Shown here piece after piece: positions 41,589 through 53,212 of a stretch of 64,000 nt of DNA (within the stretch, counting starts at the first letter, position 1; each line of letters begins with the position of its first letter). The position numbers and the translations under genes are program-made. The stretch comes from Solirubrobacter taibaiensis. GTDB lineage: Bacteria; Actinomycetota; Thermoleophilia; Solirubrobacterales; Solirubrobacteraceae. The notes beneath the pieces are model-generated. The model searched no databases. It was not told the DNA's origin and saw only the letters and a list, made by a program, of their open reading frames with translations. The stretch lies in assembly GCA_027587225.1 (NCBI GenBank), contig JAPDDQ010000014.1:88657-152656 (forward strand), in the 5' to 3' direction.

Positions 41589-43301
41589 ATGCGCTCCCTC
41601 ACCTTCGCCCTCGCGCTGCTCCTCGTCCTCCCCGCGGCTGCCGAGGCCCGCGACGCCACCATCACCTCGTTCGACGGCACGCAGATCGTGCTGTCGTTCC
41701 ACCCGTCGCCGGGCGGCGGGAAGGCGCCGACGATCCTGCAGGGCCACGGCTGGGCCGGCTCCCGCGCCACGGACCCGAACGCGGCGAGTGACGAGACGAC
41801 CGGGAACGTCGGCGTCGGCGCGCTGCGCAAGGCCGGGTTCAACGTGCTCACGTGGGACTCCCGCGGGTTCGGAAACAGCGGCGGCACCGTCACCGTCGAC
41901 GCGCCCGACAAGGAGGCGCGGGACGTGATGGCGCTGATCGACTGGCTCGCGCAGCAGCCTGAGGCGCAACTCGACAAGGCGGGCGACCCGCGCGTCGGCA
42001 TGACCGGCGTGAGCTACGCCGGCGGGATCGAGCTGACCACGGCCGCGCTGGACAAGCGCATCGACGCGATCGCGCCGATCATCGCGTGGCACAGCCTCAC
42101 CACGTCGCTCTACAAGGAGCAGACGGTCAAGGGCGGCTGGGCGAGCGCGCTCACCGCGGCCGGCATCCCCGGCTCCAAGGGCCGGCTGGACCCGCACATC
42201 CTGTCCGCCTTCACCTCCGGCGCAACGACCGGCAGGCTCTCCGACGAGGACCGCGACTGGTTCGCCTCCCGCGGCCCGGGCGACATGGTCAAGCAGATCA
42301 CGGTGCCGACGTTCCTGGTCGAGGGCACGGCCGACACGCTGTTCACGCTCAAAGAGGCGATCACCAACGCCGAGCAGCTCAAGGCCAATGGCGTCCCGAC
42401 GAAGATGATGTGGTTCTGCGGCGGCCATGGCGTCTGCCTCACCGGCGCGGGGCCCAAGGGTCACATCGAGGCCGCGGTGGTCGCCTGGCTCAAGCGCTAC
42501 GTGGCGCAAGACGCCGGTCAAGACACCGGCCCCGAGTTCGAGTGGCTCGCCGACGACGCCGTCTGGCGCTCCACCACGAGCTACCCGGTCGCGCCCGGCA
42601 CCCCCGTCACGGCCTCCGGCAAGGGCACGCTGGTGCTGAACCCGGCGGACGCCGTCAGCGGCACGATCGCCACCGCCGCCCCCGCGGCCAACGCCGTCAA
42701 TGTCGCCGTCACCGCTCCCTCCGCCGCCCAGCTCGTGGGCGAGCCGAAGCTCACGCTGACCTACTCGGGCACGGGCGTCGGCACGCACGTCTTCGCCCAG
42801 CTGGTCGACGTCAAGCGCAATCTCGTCGTCGGCAACCAGGCGACACCGATCCCGGTGACACTGGACGGCCAGCCGCACACGATCTCCCGCCCGCTCGAGG
42901 CGATCGCCGCCTCCGCCACCGCGGGCACGCAGCACACGCTGCAGCTCATCGGCGGCACGCAGCTCTACGGCCCGGTGCGCGGCGCCGCGGCGATCACGTT
43001 CAGCGCCATCGACCTCAGCCTTCCCACTGTCGGCGCAGCCGCCGTGTCCGGCGGCGCGAACCTCCTCCCGCCCACGCGCACGTGCCTCTCCAAGCGCAAG
43101 TTCGCGATCCGCGTCCGCGGCGCGAACCCGAAGGTCACGGTCGACGGCAAGCGCGTGAAGGTCCGCAAGGGCCGCGCCACCATCGACCTGCGCGGCAAGC
43201 CGAAGGGCACCGTCAAGGTCAAGGTGACGGTCAAGCGCAAGGGCAAGACGGTGCGTGAGACCCGCACCTACAAGACCTGCACCGCCAAGACGAAGCGCTA
43301 G
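41589..43301 (+). CDS. Secreted S15/CocE-type alpha/beta hydrolase with basic C-terminal module
   Basis: A 570-aa exported hydrolase. Signal peptide MRSLTFALALLLVLPAAAEA; GHGWAGSRATDPNA; nucleophile serine in MTGVSYAGGIELT; aspartate in VEGTADTLFTL; histidine in WFCGGHGVCL. A beta-rich domain typical of X-Pro dipeptidyl peptidases follows. The last 70 residues are a Lys/Arg-rich module bounded by cysteines (TCLSKRKFAIRVRG ... TYKTC), a probable wall- or polymer-binding tail. The substrate (peptide or ester) is unknown. It shares CTAG with the convergent ppa gene. Confidence 0.85.
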   Translation: MRSLTFALALLLVLPAAAEARDATITSFDGTQIVLSFHPSPGGGKAPTILQGHGWAGSRATDPNAASDETTGNVGVGALRKAGFNVLTWDSRGFGNSGGTVTVDAPDKEARDVMALIDWLAQQPEAQLDKAGDPRVGMTGVSYAGGIELTTAALDKRIDAIAPIIAWHSLTTSLYKEQTVKGGWASALTAAGIPGSKGRLDPHILSAFTSGATTGRLSDEDRDWFASRGPGDMVKQITVPTFLVEGTADTLFTLKEAITNAEQLKANGVPTKMMWFCGGHGVCLTGAGPKGHIEAAVVAWLKRYVAQDAGQDTGPEFEWLADDAVWRSTTSYPVAPGTPVTASGKGTLVLNPADAVSGTIATAAPAANAVNVAVTAPSAAQLVGEPKLTLTYSGTGVGTHVFAQLVDVKRNLVVGNQATPIPVTLDGQPHTISRPLEAIAASATAGTQHTLQLIGGTQLYGPVRGAAAITFSAIDLSLPTVGAAAVSGGANLLPPTRTCLSKRKFAIRVRGANPKVTVDGKRVKVRKGRATIDLRGKPKGTVKVKVTVKRKGKTVRETRTYKTCTAKTKR

Positions 43302-43789
43302 TCGCGCTCGGCGTACCGCTTGCGAGCGCGCTCGATCGACTCGAGCGCCTCCTCGCGGGAATACCAGCCGTCCACCCGGACGACCTTCCACTCGGGCGTC
43401 TTGTAGATCGAGAAGAAGTGCGAGATCTCGTCCCGCAGCGTCATCGGGAGGTCGTCGAGCTGGTCCACATGTGACCAGTTCGGGTCGGTGTACGGGACAC
43501 AGAGGATCTTGTTGTCCTCGGCGTTCTCGTCGCGCATCCGGAACAGCGCGACGGGCTTGACCTCGATCAGGCAGCCGGGGAACGTCGGCTCGGAGACGAC
43601 GATCATCGCGTCCAGCGGATCACCGTCGCCGGCGAGCGTCTCGCGGAAGAAGCCGTAGTCGGTCGGATAGCCGAGCGAGGAGAACAGGAGCCGGTCGAGC
43701 TTGATCGCTCCCAGCTCCTCGTCCCACTCGTACTTGTTCGAAGACCCCTTGGGGATCTCGACGACGGCGACGAGCGGCGAGTCGGGCAC
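43298..43789 (-). CDS. ppa: Inorganic pyrophosphatase
   Basis: A 163-aa family I soluble pyrophosphatase that splits PPi and drives biosynthesis. Signatures are VVEIPKGSSNKYEWDEELGA, LFSSLGYPTDYGFFRETL and the metal site GDGDPLDAMIVV; KILCVPYTDPNWSHV and HFFSIYKTPEWK complete the fold. The start at 43789 begins MPDSPLVAVVEIPKGSSNKY. The TAG stop is shared with the convergent hydrolase gene in CTAG (43298-43301). Confidence 0.96.
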   Translation of the reverse strand: MPDSPLVAVVEIPKGSSNKYEWDEELGAIKLDRLLFSSLGYPTDYGFFRETLAGDGDPLDAMIVVSEPTFPGCLIEVKPVALFRMRDENAEDNKILCVPYTDPNWSHVDQLDDLPMTLRDEISHFFSIYKTPEWKVVRVDGWYSREEALESIERARKRYAERD

Positions 43790-43826
43790 CGCGCGCCAAT
43801 CTAGCGCGCGGTGCCCATGTCGCGCG

Positions 43827-45956
43827 TCAGGGGTTGATCGTGATGCGGCCGGAGCCGCCGACCGGGTACTTGGCGGTGGTGACGGCGCCGCCCAGGTCGG
43901 TCTTGATGTAGTCGAACAGCGACTGCTGGTACGGGATCTGCGTCAGCAGGAACGGCGTGCTGAACGGATACGCGTCACCGTTGTTGGCCGTGAAGTTCGT
44001 CGTGGCCAGGGTGACGTTCGGCGCACCGGCGACGACAGCGCCGTTGTCGACGATCTTCGTGCCGTTGTCGAGCGTGATCGACTGCACACGGCTGCCCGGC
44101 TTGGTGATGGTCGCGCCGGACTGCGTCTGGGCCGTGGCAGGGGTGCCGATCCCGTTCACGACGATCTTGAAGCCGCTGATCTGCGGGAACTTGCCGTTGC
44201 CGTTGGACTCGTCCAGCGTGCGGGCCGCGACGCCCCACTCCATCAGGTCCTTGAACTTCTGCGGCGTGATGTTCGGGACGGTGACGATCAGGTTGTCGAA
44301 CGGCAGCACGTCGAACGTCTGCTTCTCGCTGATGTTCGCGGTCGGATCGGCGCCGGCCGGGCCCGCGATCGACGTGCGGATGCCGCCGCCGTTGGAGAAG
44401 GCGACGTTCGCCACCGGGCGGCCGTCGGCGACCGCGGTGCGGTTGGCGGCGGCGAGGAAACCGTCGGCCACGAGGTTGCCGAGGTTGCTCTCCTTCACCC
44501 GGATCGGGTTCGGGTTGCCGCCCTGGAGCGGGACCTGGGTGGTGCCGATGATGTTGGCCGCCAGCACGGCCTTGTACGCGTCCAGCGGCGCGATGATCTG
44601 CGCCTTGAGCACCGGGTCCTCGTCGGCGACGTAGTCGGGCGTCGTCGACGTGGCGGACACGCGCACCGGGCCGGAGCGGGCGGTATCGGTCGAGGTCAGC
44701 TGGCCGGCGCCGTCGAACTCGACGGTGAGGCGGCCGACGTAGCGGTACTCGCCCTGGGTGGTGACAACCGGCACCGTGGCGCCGTTGGCGTCCTTGGCCG
44801 GCAGCGGGTACGTGCCCTTGACGACGGTCGCCGGGCTGGTCGGGACGATCAGGTCGCCCTGGTTGGCCAGCAGCTCGTCGCCGCCGCCGGAGATGACGAT
44901 GTCGACGTTGCGCAGCTGCTTGATCAGCTCCACCTCGGAATCGACGTTCTGCAGGTGCGAGGACATGATGATCTTGTTCACGCCCGCCGCCGTCAGGCGC
45001 GCGGCCTCGGCGTTGACGATCCCCGCGACATCGGTGAGGAACTTCACGTTGCCCGGCGAGGAGATGCTGGGCACGTCCGGCGTGGTGACGCCGATGATGC
45101 CGATCGGCTGGCCGCCCTTGTAGACGACGGTCGAGTCGGCGATCCGGCCGCTGGCGCGCAGCGCCTGCAGGCCCGGCACCGCGCCGAAGTCGGTGTTGGC
45201 GCTCAGGAACGGGACGCCGCTCGTGGTGCCCGCGATCAGCTGCTGGAGACGGGTGGGACCGAAGTCGTACTCGTGGTTGCCGATCGTGATCGCGTCGTAG
45301 CCGATGCGGTCGAGGGCCACCGAGTCGTAGAACGGGCCCTGGCCGGCGTCGAAGCGTTGCAGCGAGGCCTTGAAGTTCAGGCCGGCGAGGAAGTTGTCGC
45401 CCGAGGAGATCGTGACGGTGCCCTTGTCGAGCTTGCCGGCGCGCAGATCGGCGCTGTTGAACGAGTCGGCCTCGCCGCGGAGACGGTCGAGCACCGTCTT
45501 GAAGCGCGTGACGCCGCCGTAGCCGTTGATCGAGTCGCCGACGCCGTACTTGGACTCACCGTCGTTGTTGTGCAGCAGCGTCAGGCGGAAGCCCTTGGGT
45601 GCCGAGGCGACGGGCGCCGGCGCGGCCGGGACCGTGACGATCGGGCCGGGGGTGGTGACCGTCTTCGTCAGCTTCTTGATCCAGAGCTGCGTGCGCGTAC
45701 CACCCGAGCAGTAGTAGGTCACCGTGCGGACACGGTTCTTGGTCGGGCGGCTCGTCGAGCGCTTGCGGATCTTCGTCGCCGACTTGCTCTTCCCGCACGC
45801 GCGGTTGAGGTTCTTCGACGTCGTCTTGGGCAGGACGTCGACTTGGTTGACCGTGACCGTGTGCTTGGGCGGCTTCGCCTTGGCCGCGGCGTTGCCGGGC
45901 ACCGCGAGAGCGAGAACGGCTACGCCGAGCGCCGAGGCGCGGACGAGCTTTGACAT
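43827..45956 (-). CDS. Secreted bifunctional metallophosphatase/5'-nucleotidase (UshA-like)
   Basis: A 709-aa exported enzyme. Signal peptide SALGVAVLALAVPGNAAA; then an unusual basic 90-residue region with two cysteines (NRACGKSKSATKIRKRS, TVTYYCSGGTRTQLW). The metallophosphatase domain has FRLTLLHNNDGES, TISSGDNFLAG, AITIGNHEYDFGP and MSSHLQN; the C-terminal nucleotidase domain has VKESNLGNLVADGFLAAA, SNGGGIRTSI and TTNFTANNGDAY. The first metal motif reads HNND rather than the common HTND. AAGGAG precedes ATG 45956. It likely recycles extracellular nucleotides. Confidence 0.88.
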   Translation of the reverse strand: MSKLVRASALGVAVLALAVPGNAAAKAKPPKHTVTVNQVDVLPKTTSKNLNRACGKSKSATKIRKRSTSRPTKNRVRTVTYYCSGGTRTQLWIKKLTKTVTTPGPIVTVPAAPAPVASAPKGFRLTLLHNNDGESKYGVGDSINGYGGVTRFKTVLDRLRGEADSFNSADLRAGKLDKGTVTISSGDNFLAGLNFKASLQRFDAGQGPFYDSVALDRIGYDAITIGNHEYDFGPTRLQQLIAGTTSGVPFLSANTDFGAVPGLQALRASGRIADSTVVYKGGQPIGIIGVTTPDVPSISSPGNVKFLTDVAGIVNAEAARLTAAGVNKIIMSSHLQNVDSEVELIKQLRNVDIVISGGGDELLANQGDLIVPTSPATVVKGTYPLPAKDANGATVPVVTTQGEYRYVGRLTVEFDGAGQLTSTDTARSGPVRVSATSTTPDYVADEDPVLKAQIIAPLDAYKAVLAANIIGTTQVPLQGGNPNPIRVKESNLGNLVADGFLAAANRTAVADGRPVANVAFSNGGGIRTSIAGPAGADPTANISEKQTFDVLPFDNLIVTVPNITPQKFKDLMEWGVAARTLDESNGNGKFPQISGFKIVVNGIGTPATAQTQSGATITKPGSRVQSITLDNGTKIVDNGAVVAGAPNVTLATTNFTANNGDAYPFSTPFLLTQIPYQQSLFDYIKTDLGGAVTTAKYPVGGSGRITINP

Positions 45957-46017
45957 TCCGATGAGGCTCCTTCCAGATGAGACTTGTGGCGTCCATGCCG
46001 GGAGCCACCCGCGCAGC

Positions 46018-48817
<2,800 letters not shown>

Positions 48818-48888
48818 GCCGCGGAGGATACGAGAACCCTACGGATGTCCAGGCTCTCGTCCGTTTGCGTTGCCTATCTTGCCTATTT

Positions 48889-49893
48889 ATGGCGCGGGGA
48901 CCATCATGGCTGTGCGGAGCGCTGCTCGTGACGGGGGTCCTCCTGCTGGTGGTCGGGTCGCTTGCGCTCTACGGCCGGGCCACCGTGCTCGACGAGGAGG
49001 CGTTCGCCGACCGCGCCACGGCCGCGCTCGCGCAGGATGAGGTCCAGGCCGAGGTGGGCACCCGGATCGCGGACCGCGCGATCGAAGCCGAGCCGGCGCT
49101 CGCGCAACTGCGCCCGACGGTCGAGGCGGCCGTCTCGGACGCCGTCAAACGCTGGACCTTCCCCGCACACTTCCACGACGGTGTCGAGGCGATGCACCGC
49201 TCGCTCTTCAGTGGCGGGTCGGTGGACCTCGCCTTACCGGGAGCCGCCGCGGACATCCGCGCCGCCGTCCCTGAGCGCTCCCGGGCGCTCGCATTGCTCT
49301 CGAGCGACGATCCCATGCTCTTCCACCTCGGCGGCGGGGCCTTGGAGACGCGGCTCGTCGAGTCGGCGCCGACGGCGCGGCGCGCGGCGACGTTCGCCCC
49401 GGTCGCGCTGGCCGGTGGGCTGTTGCTGCTCGTCGCCGCCGCCTTCCGCGCCCCGACGCTGCGGCGCGGGGCACGGCGGGCCGCGCTCGGGCTCGCGCTG
49501 ACCGGGGGCGTGCTCGTGGCCGTGACCAGCGTCGGGCGCGCCGTGGTCCTCTCCAGCTTCGACACGAGCCACGGCGACGCGGTCGTCGGCACGATCTGGG
49601 ACTCGTTCCTCGGCGACCTGCGGTTCTGGGGGCTCGTCGTGGGTGCGGGCGGTGTCATCGCCGCCGCGCTGTTCGAGCCGGGGACGCGCGGCGCCTCACG
49701 ACGGTTGCTCGTCAGGGCGCTGACCCCGTGCGGGTCGGCAGGGCGCCTGGCCCGGGCCGCGGCACTGCTGGTCCTCGCCGTGCTGCTCGTGTGGATACCG
49801 GAAGTTCCGGTCGATCTCGCGGTCATCACACTCGCCGGCGGGATGTTGTTCGTCGCCGCGGCCGAGGTCGTGCGCGTCTCCTCCGCTCGGTAA
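48889..49893 (+). CDS. Four-helix membrane protein, function unknown
   Basis: A 334-aa protein. One N-terminal helix (LCGALLVTGVLLLVVGSLAL) is followed by about 150 outer residues (VLDEEAFADRATAALAQDEV, helix-rich) and three or four more helices (ATFAPVALAGGLLLLVAAAF, AALGLALTGGVLVAVTSVG, WGLVVGAGGVIAAALF, AAALLVLAVLLVWIP). Similar proteins occur in Actinobacteria without assigned role. ATG 48889 is preceded by a short direct repeat TTGCCTAT / TTGCCTAT and lacks a ribosome site, so a leaderless start is possible. Confidence 0.75.
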   Translation: MARGPSWLCGALLVTGVLLLVVGSLALYGRATVLDEEAFADRATAALAQDEVQAEVGTRIADRAIEAEPALAQLRPTVEAAVSDAVKRWTFPAHFHDGVEAMHRSLFSGGSVDLALPGAAADIRAAVPERSRALALLSSDDPMLFHLGGGALETRLVESAPTARRAATFAPVALAGGLLLLVAAAFRAPTLRRGARRAALGLALTGGVLVAVTSVGRAVVLSSFDTSHGDAVVGTIWDSFLGDLRFWGLVVGAGGVIAAALFEPGTRGASRRLLVRALTPCGSAGRLARAAALLVLAVLLVWIPEVPVDLAVITLAGGMLFVAAAEVVRVSSAR

Positions 49894-49933
49894 TCGTTGC
49901 GCCGTCGCGGCGCTGCGTCCGATTACCCGAGAT

Positions 49934-50926
49934 ATGGAGGCCATCCGCCGGCTCCAAGGCACTGCTGTCGCCGATGAACGCCCGCTCGCCGGGAGGATCG
50001 TCGGCGCGATGTTCGCCGTCGGCTCGGTGCTCTCCACGCTGCTCCCGCTGCTCCCGGGCGCCGAGGGCAAGGTGCTCACGCCGACGTTCCCGCTCGTGAT
50101 CATCGGGCTGACGTGGGGTCTGCACGCGGCGCTGCGCAAGGACTGGCGGCGTACGCCGGGGTGGGTGTTCCACGTGTCCGCCGTCGCGGGCATGGGGTGC
50201 ATGGCCGCCGCGGTGTTCGACACCGGCGGCGTGAGCTCGCCCGCGCGCTTCTTGCTGCTGCTGCCGATCGTCTTCACCGCGTACTTCTTCCCCGCGCGGG
50301 AAGCGTGGCCGTACTTCGCGCTGGCGCTCGTCGTCCACGCCTTGCCGTTCGCCTACGACGCGGAGGCGCTGCACGCGTCGCTGCTCGGCGAGTTGCTGAT
50401 CCTGTTGCCGTGCTACTGGCTGCTGACGTTCGTGCTGATCAGCGGCAAGCGGGGGATGATCGTTCTGCGCGGCGAGGCCGACGCGCTCGCCCGCCGCGAC
50501 CCGCTCACCGGGATCGCGAACCGGCGTGCGCTGCTCGAGGCGATCGAGCGCGCGGACGGGCCGGTCGGGCTGCTCGTGCTCGACGTCGACGACTTCAAGA
50601 GCATCAACACCCGCTACGGGCATCCCGGCGGTGACCGGGCCTTGGTGCTCGTCGCGAACGCGCTGCAGGCCTCCTCGCGCGCCGTGGACCTGCCGACGCG
50701 GCTCGGCGGCGACGAGTTCGCGCTGCTGGCACCCGGGATCGACGCGGAAGGCATGGAGGCGCTCGCGCAGCGGTTGATGGCGGAGATCCGCGTCGGCGAC
50801 GTCGTGCGCATCAGCGCGGGCTGGGTCGTGGGCGCACCGGACCCGTCGCAGCTGCTGCTCGAGGCCGATGAGGCGCTGGCGGCCGCCAAGCGCGCGGGCA
50901 AGGACCGCGCGCTGAGCTACGTGTAA
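49934..50926 (+). CDS. Membrane diguanylate cyclase (GGDEF)
   Basis: A 330-aa protein: about five membrane helices (residues 20-175), then a GGDEF domain making the second messenger c-di-GMP from two GTP. DPLTGIANRRALLEAIERA, VLDVDDFKSINTRYGHPGGD, and the catalytic signature LGGDEFALLAPG are intact. An inhibitory RXXD site (RAVD) lies exactly five residues before GGDEF, so product feedback is likely. No EAL domain is present. The membrane part would sense an unknown signal. The tail overlaps truA by 10 bp. Confidence 0.92.
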   Translation: MEAIRRLQGTAVADERPLAGRIVGAMFAVGSVLSTLLPLLPGAEGKVLTPTFPLVIIGLTWGLHAALRKDWRRTPGWVFHVSAVAGMGCMAAAVFDTGGVSSPARFLLLLPIVFTAYFFPAREAWPYFALALVVHALPFAYDAEALHASLLGELLILLPCYWLLTFVLISGKRGMIVLRGEADALARRDPLTGIANRRALLEAIERADGPVGLLVLDVDDFKSINTRYGHPGGDRALVLVANALQASSRAVDLPTRLGGDEFALLAPGIDAEGMEALAQRLMAEIRVGDVVRISAGWVVGAPDPSQLLLEADEALAAAKRAGKDRALSYV

Positions 50927-51630
50927 CGGACGCCGGCGAGGTAGAGCCCGTGCGGCGGTGCCGTGCGGCCCGCGGCCGACCGGGGCGCGCCCTCGAGCAG
51001 CTGCGCGAAGCCGTCGCGGTGGCCTTGCGCGACCTCGAGCATCGTCCCGACGAGGATGCGGTTCATGTTGCGCATGAACGACCGCGCTTCGATCCGGAAC
51101 TCGAGCACGTCGCCCACGCACTCCCAGCTCGCGCTGAACACCGTGCGCTCGAAGCGCTGGTGGGCGGTCTCGGTCGGGGTGAACGCGGTGAAGTCGTGCG
51201 TGCCGACGAGCGCCGTGGCGCAGGCCTGCAGCGCCTCGAGGTCCAGCGGGTACGGCCACCACAGCGCGCGCCCGCGCTCGAACGGGTCCGGTGCCGAGCG
51301 GGTGTGCACCCGGTAGACGTACGCGCGGGCGGTGGCGTCGTAACGGGCGGAGAATTCGTCTGGGACGGTCTCGGCGAGGTAGACGGAGATCTCGTCCGGC
51401 AGGAGCGCGTTGACGCTGCGCAGGCGCGGACTCGGGCCGGGGTAGGAGACCACCTGGCCGAGCGCGTGGACGCCGGCGTCCGTGCGACCGGCCACGGTCA
51501 GCTTCACCGGCTGGCGCAGGACGGTCTCCAGCGCCTTAACGACTTCGGCGGCCACGGTGCGCCGGCCGGGCTGAACTGCCCAGCCGGCGAACGGGCCGCC
51601 GTCGTACGAAAGAGTGAGCTTGGTGCTCAG
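50917..51630 (-). CDS. truA: tRNA pseudouridine(38-40) synthase TruA, non-canonical start
   Basis: About 237 aa; isomerises uridines 38-40 of tRNA anticodon arms. The catalytic aspartate is in VAGRTDAGVHALGQV; RYDATARAYVYRV, FTAFTPTE and SFMRNMNRILVGTMLEV follow. The conserved N-terminus STKLTLSYDGGPFAGWAV is encoded upstream of the first standard start (GTG 51555), but no ATG, GTG or TTG lies in frame before it. CTG 51630, 5 nt after the rplQ stop, is the best candidate; ACG overlapping that stop is another. A sequencing frameshift is not excluded. Confidence 0.85.
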   Translation of the reverse strand: MSTKLTLSYDGGPFAGWAVQPGRRTVAAEVVKALETVLRQPVKLTVAGRTDAGVHALGQVVSYPGPSPRLRSVNALLPDEISVYLAETVPDEFSARYDATARAYVYRVHTRSAPDPFERGRALWWPYPLDLEALQACATALVGTHDFTAFTPTETAHQRFERTVFSASWECVGDVLEFRIEARSFMRNMNRILVGTMLEVAQGHRDGFAQLLEGAPRSAAGRTAPPHGLYLAGVRYT

Positions 51631-51635
51631 GCTCG

Positions 51636-51992
51636 TTAGACGAGCTCGAGGTAGACCATCTCGGTGCTGTCGCTCGCGCGCGGGCCGAGCTTGAGGATGC
51701 GGGTGTAGCCACCCGGTCGCGTCGTGTAGCGCGGCGCGATCTCCTCGAAGAGCTTGTAGATCACGCCCTTGTCGGGATGCTGAAGGATCGACGTCGCCTG
51801 GCGGCGAGCGTGGATGTCGCCCTTGCGCGCAAGGGTGATCAGCTTCTCGATCTCGGGCTTGACCGCCTTGGCCTTGGCCTCGGAGGTCTTGATCCGCTCG
51901 TGGTCGATGACCTCGATGCAGAGGTTGGCGAGCAGCGCCTTGCGGTGCGCGCTGTCGCGGCTGAGCTTATGACGAGTCTTCTGATGGCGCAT
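51636..51992 (-). CDS. rplQ: 50S ribosomal protein bL17
   Basis: A 118-aa large-subunit protein near the peptide exit tunnel. MRHQKTRHKLSRDSAHRKAL and LLANLCIEVIDHERIKTSEA are near-universal openings; RPGGYTRILKLGPRASDSTE is the conserved C-terminal part. It follows rpoA after 4 bp and precedes truA, the standard alpha-operon order. Confidence 0.98.
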   Translation of the reverse strand: MRHQKTRHKLSRDSAHRKALLANLCIEVIDHERIKTSEAKAKAVKPEIEKLITLARKGDIHARRQATSILQHPDKGVIYKLFEEIAPRYTTRPGGYTRILKLGPRASDSTEMVYLELV

Positions 51993-51996
51993 GATG

Positions 51997-52983
51997 TCAG
52001 TCCGTGCGCAGCGTCAAGCCCCGCTGCGAGAGGGTCTCGATGACCTCGTCGATCGACTTCTTGCCGAAGTTCGGGATGGCGGCAAGCTCGCCCTCCGACT
52101 TCGACACCAGATCGCCGACGGTCTGGATGCCGGCACGCTTCAGGCAGTTATAGCTACGGACGCCGAGCTCGAGCTCCTCGATGAGGATGTCGTCCATCGG
52201 GCCGCCGCCGCGCTGACCGCCAGGCTGCAGCGCGTTGCCACCGGGGCCGCCGCCGTTGTCCAGCGGCAGGTTCGCGTGGCCCTGGCGCAGGTCTTCGATG
52301 CGATCCTCGTCGGTGAAGATCGAAAGGCTGGAGATCAGGATCTCGGCGGCCTCGCGGAGCGCGGCCTGCGGATCGATCGAGCCGTCGGTCTCGATGTCCA
52401 GCGTGAGCTTGTCGAAGTCCGTGCGCTGGCCGACGCGGGCCTGCTCCACGGAGTACGCCACGCGGCGGACCGGGCTGAAGATCGAGTCGATCGGGATGAC
52501 GCCGATCGGCTGATCAGGCGACTTGTTCTCCTCGGCGGGGCGGTAGCCACGGCCGCGACCGATCGTCAGGTACAGCTCGAGCTTGGTCTTCTTGTCGAGC
52601 GTCGCGATGTGCGCGTCCGGGTTGAGGATCTCGACGCCGGACGGCAGGTCGATGTCGCGCGCGGTGATCTCCCCGGGACCGGTCACGACGAGCGGCGCCT
52701 CGACCTCGGTCGCATCGGAGTGCATGCGGCACACGATGCCCTTGAGGTTGAGGACGATGTCCGTCACGTCCTCGGTCACGCCCTTGATGGTCGAGAACTC
52801 GTGCGCCACCCCCTCGATCCGGACCGACGTCACGGCAGCACCGGCCAGGCTGGCCAGCAGCACGCGACGCAGGGAGTTCCCGAACGTGTAGCCGAAGCCG
52901 CGATCAAGCGGCTCAACCACGAACTGTCCGCGGTTTTCCTCAACCGATTCGGACGTGATCCGGGGGATCTGGAAGTCGAGCAT
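51997..52983 (-). CDS. rpoA: RNA polymerase alpha subunit
   Basis: A 328-aa subunit that nucleates polymerase assembly (N-terminal domain) and contacts promoters and activators (C-terminal domain). EPLDRGFGYTFGNSLRRVLL is the assembly signature; LPLDNGGGPGGNALQPGG is the linker; LGVRSYNCLKRAGIQTVGDL and NFGKKSIDEVIETL are the C-terminal HhH domain. ATG 52983 with AGGAAA upstream is chosen over TTG 52986. rpsD is not found upstream; a 45-aa ORF occupies that place. Confidence 0.98.
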   Translation of the reverse strand: MLDFQIPRITSESVEENRGQFVVEPLDRGFGYTFGNSLRRVLLASLAGAAVTSVRIEGVAHEFSTIKGVTEDVTDIVLNLKGIVCRMHSDATEVEAPLVVTGPGEITARDIDLPSGVEILNPDAHIATLDKKTKLELYLTIGRGRGYRPAEENKSPDQPIGVIPIDSIFSPVRRVAYSVEQARVGQRTDFDKLTLDIETDGSIDPQAALREAAEILISSLSIFTDEDRIEDLRQGHANLPLDNGGGPGGNALQPGGQRGGGPMDDILIEELELGVRSYNCLKRAGIQTVGDLVSKSEGELAAIPNFGKKSIDEVIETLSQRGLTLRTD

Positions 52984-53067
52984 CAAGTTTCCTAACTTCG
53001 TTCTCGTGTGGGGAGCAAGCCCTGGCGGCGCCGGTTGCGCGGCCGGGGGGATGGGGAAGTCTTTTGC

Positions 53068-53205
53068 CTACTTGGGGAAGAGCCCCACGACGGGCCGCGC
53101 CTGGACCGGCGCGGCGTTCCCCGCGCGCTTCGGTCGGCGCAGCTCATTCGCGGTCAGCAGGTTGTGGTCGTCGATCTCCCGCACCTGGTCGCTCGGGGGC
53201 CACAC
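53068..53205 (-). CDS. Small hypothetical protein (45 aa) at the usual rpsD position
   Basis: A GTG-initiated frame 7 nt after the rpsK stop reads MWPPSDQVREIDDHNLLTAN, then ELRRPKRAGNAAPVQARP and VVGLFPK. Nearly every codon ends in G or C (about 43 of 45), as strong a coding signature as in the neighbouring ribosomal genes. It has acidic and then basic halves and no recognised family. The uS4 gene normally found between rpsK and rpoA is absent. Between its stop and rpoA (52984-53067) nothing else is seen. Confidence 0.6.
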   Translation of the reverse strand: MWPPSDQVREIDDHNLLTANELRRPKRAGNAAPVQARPVVGLFPK

Positions 53206-53212
53206 TTTGGGG

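Noticed and set aside
39009..43391. Very long open frame on the minus strand (about 1460 codons)
   Set aside because: It is antisense to PBP4 and the S15-type hydrolase and passes through the patatin gene in another frame. Its translation is Arg/Ala/Gly-rich without any family motif; it is a GC-rich shadow frame.
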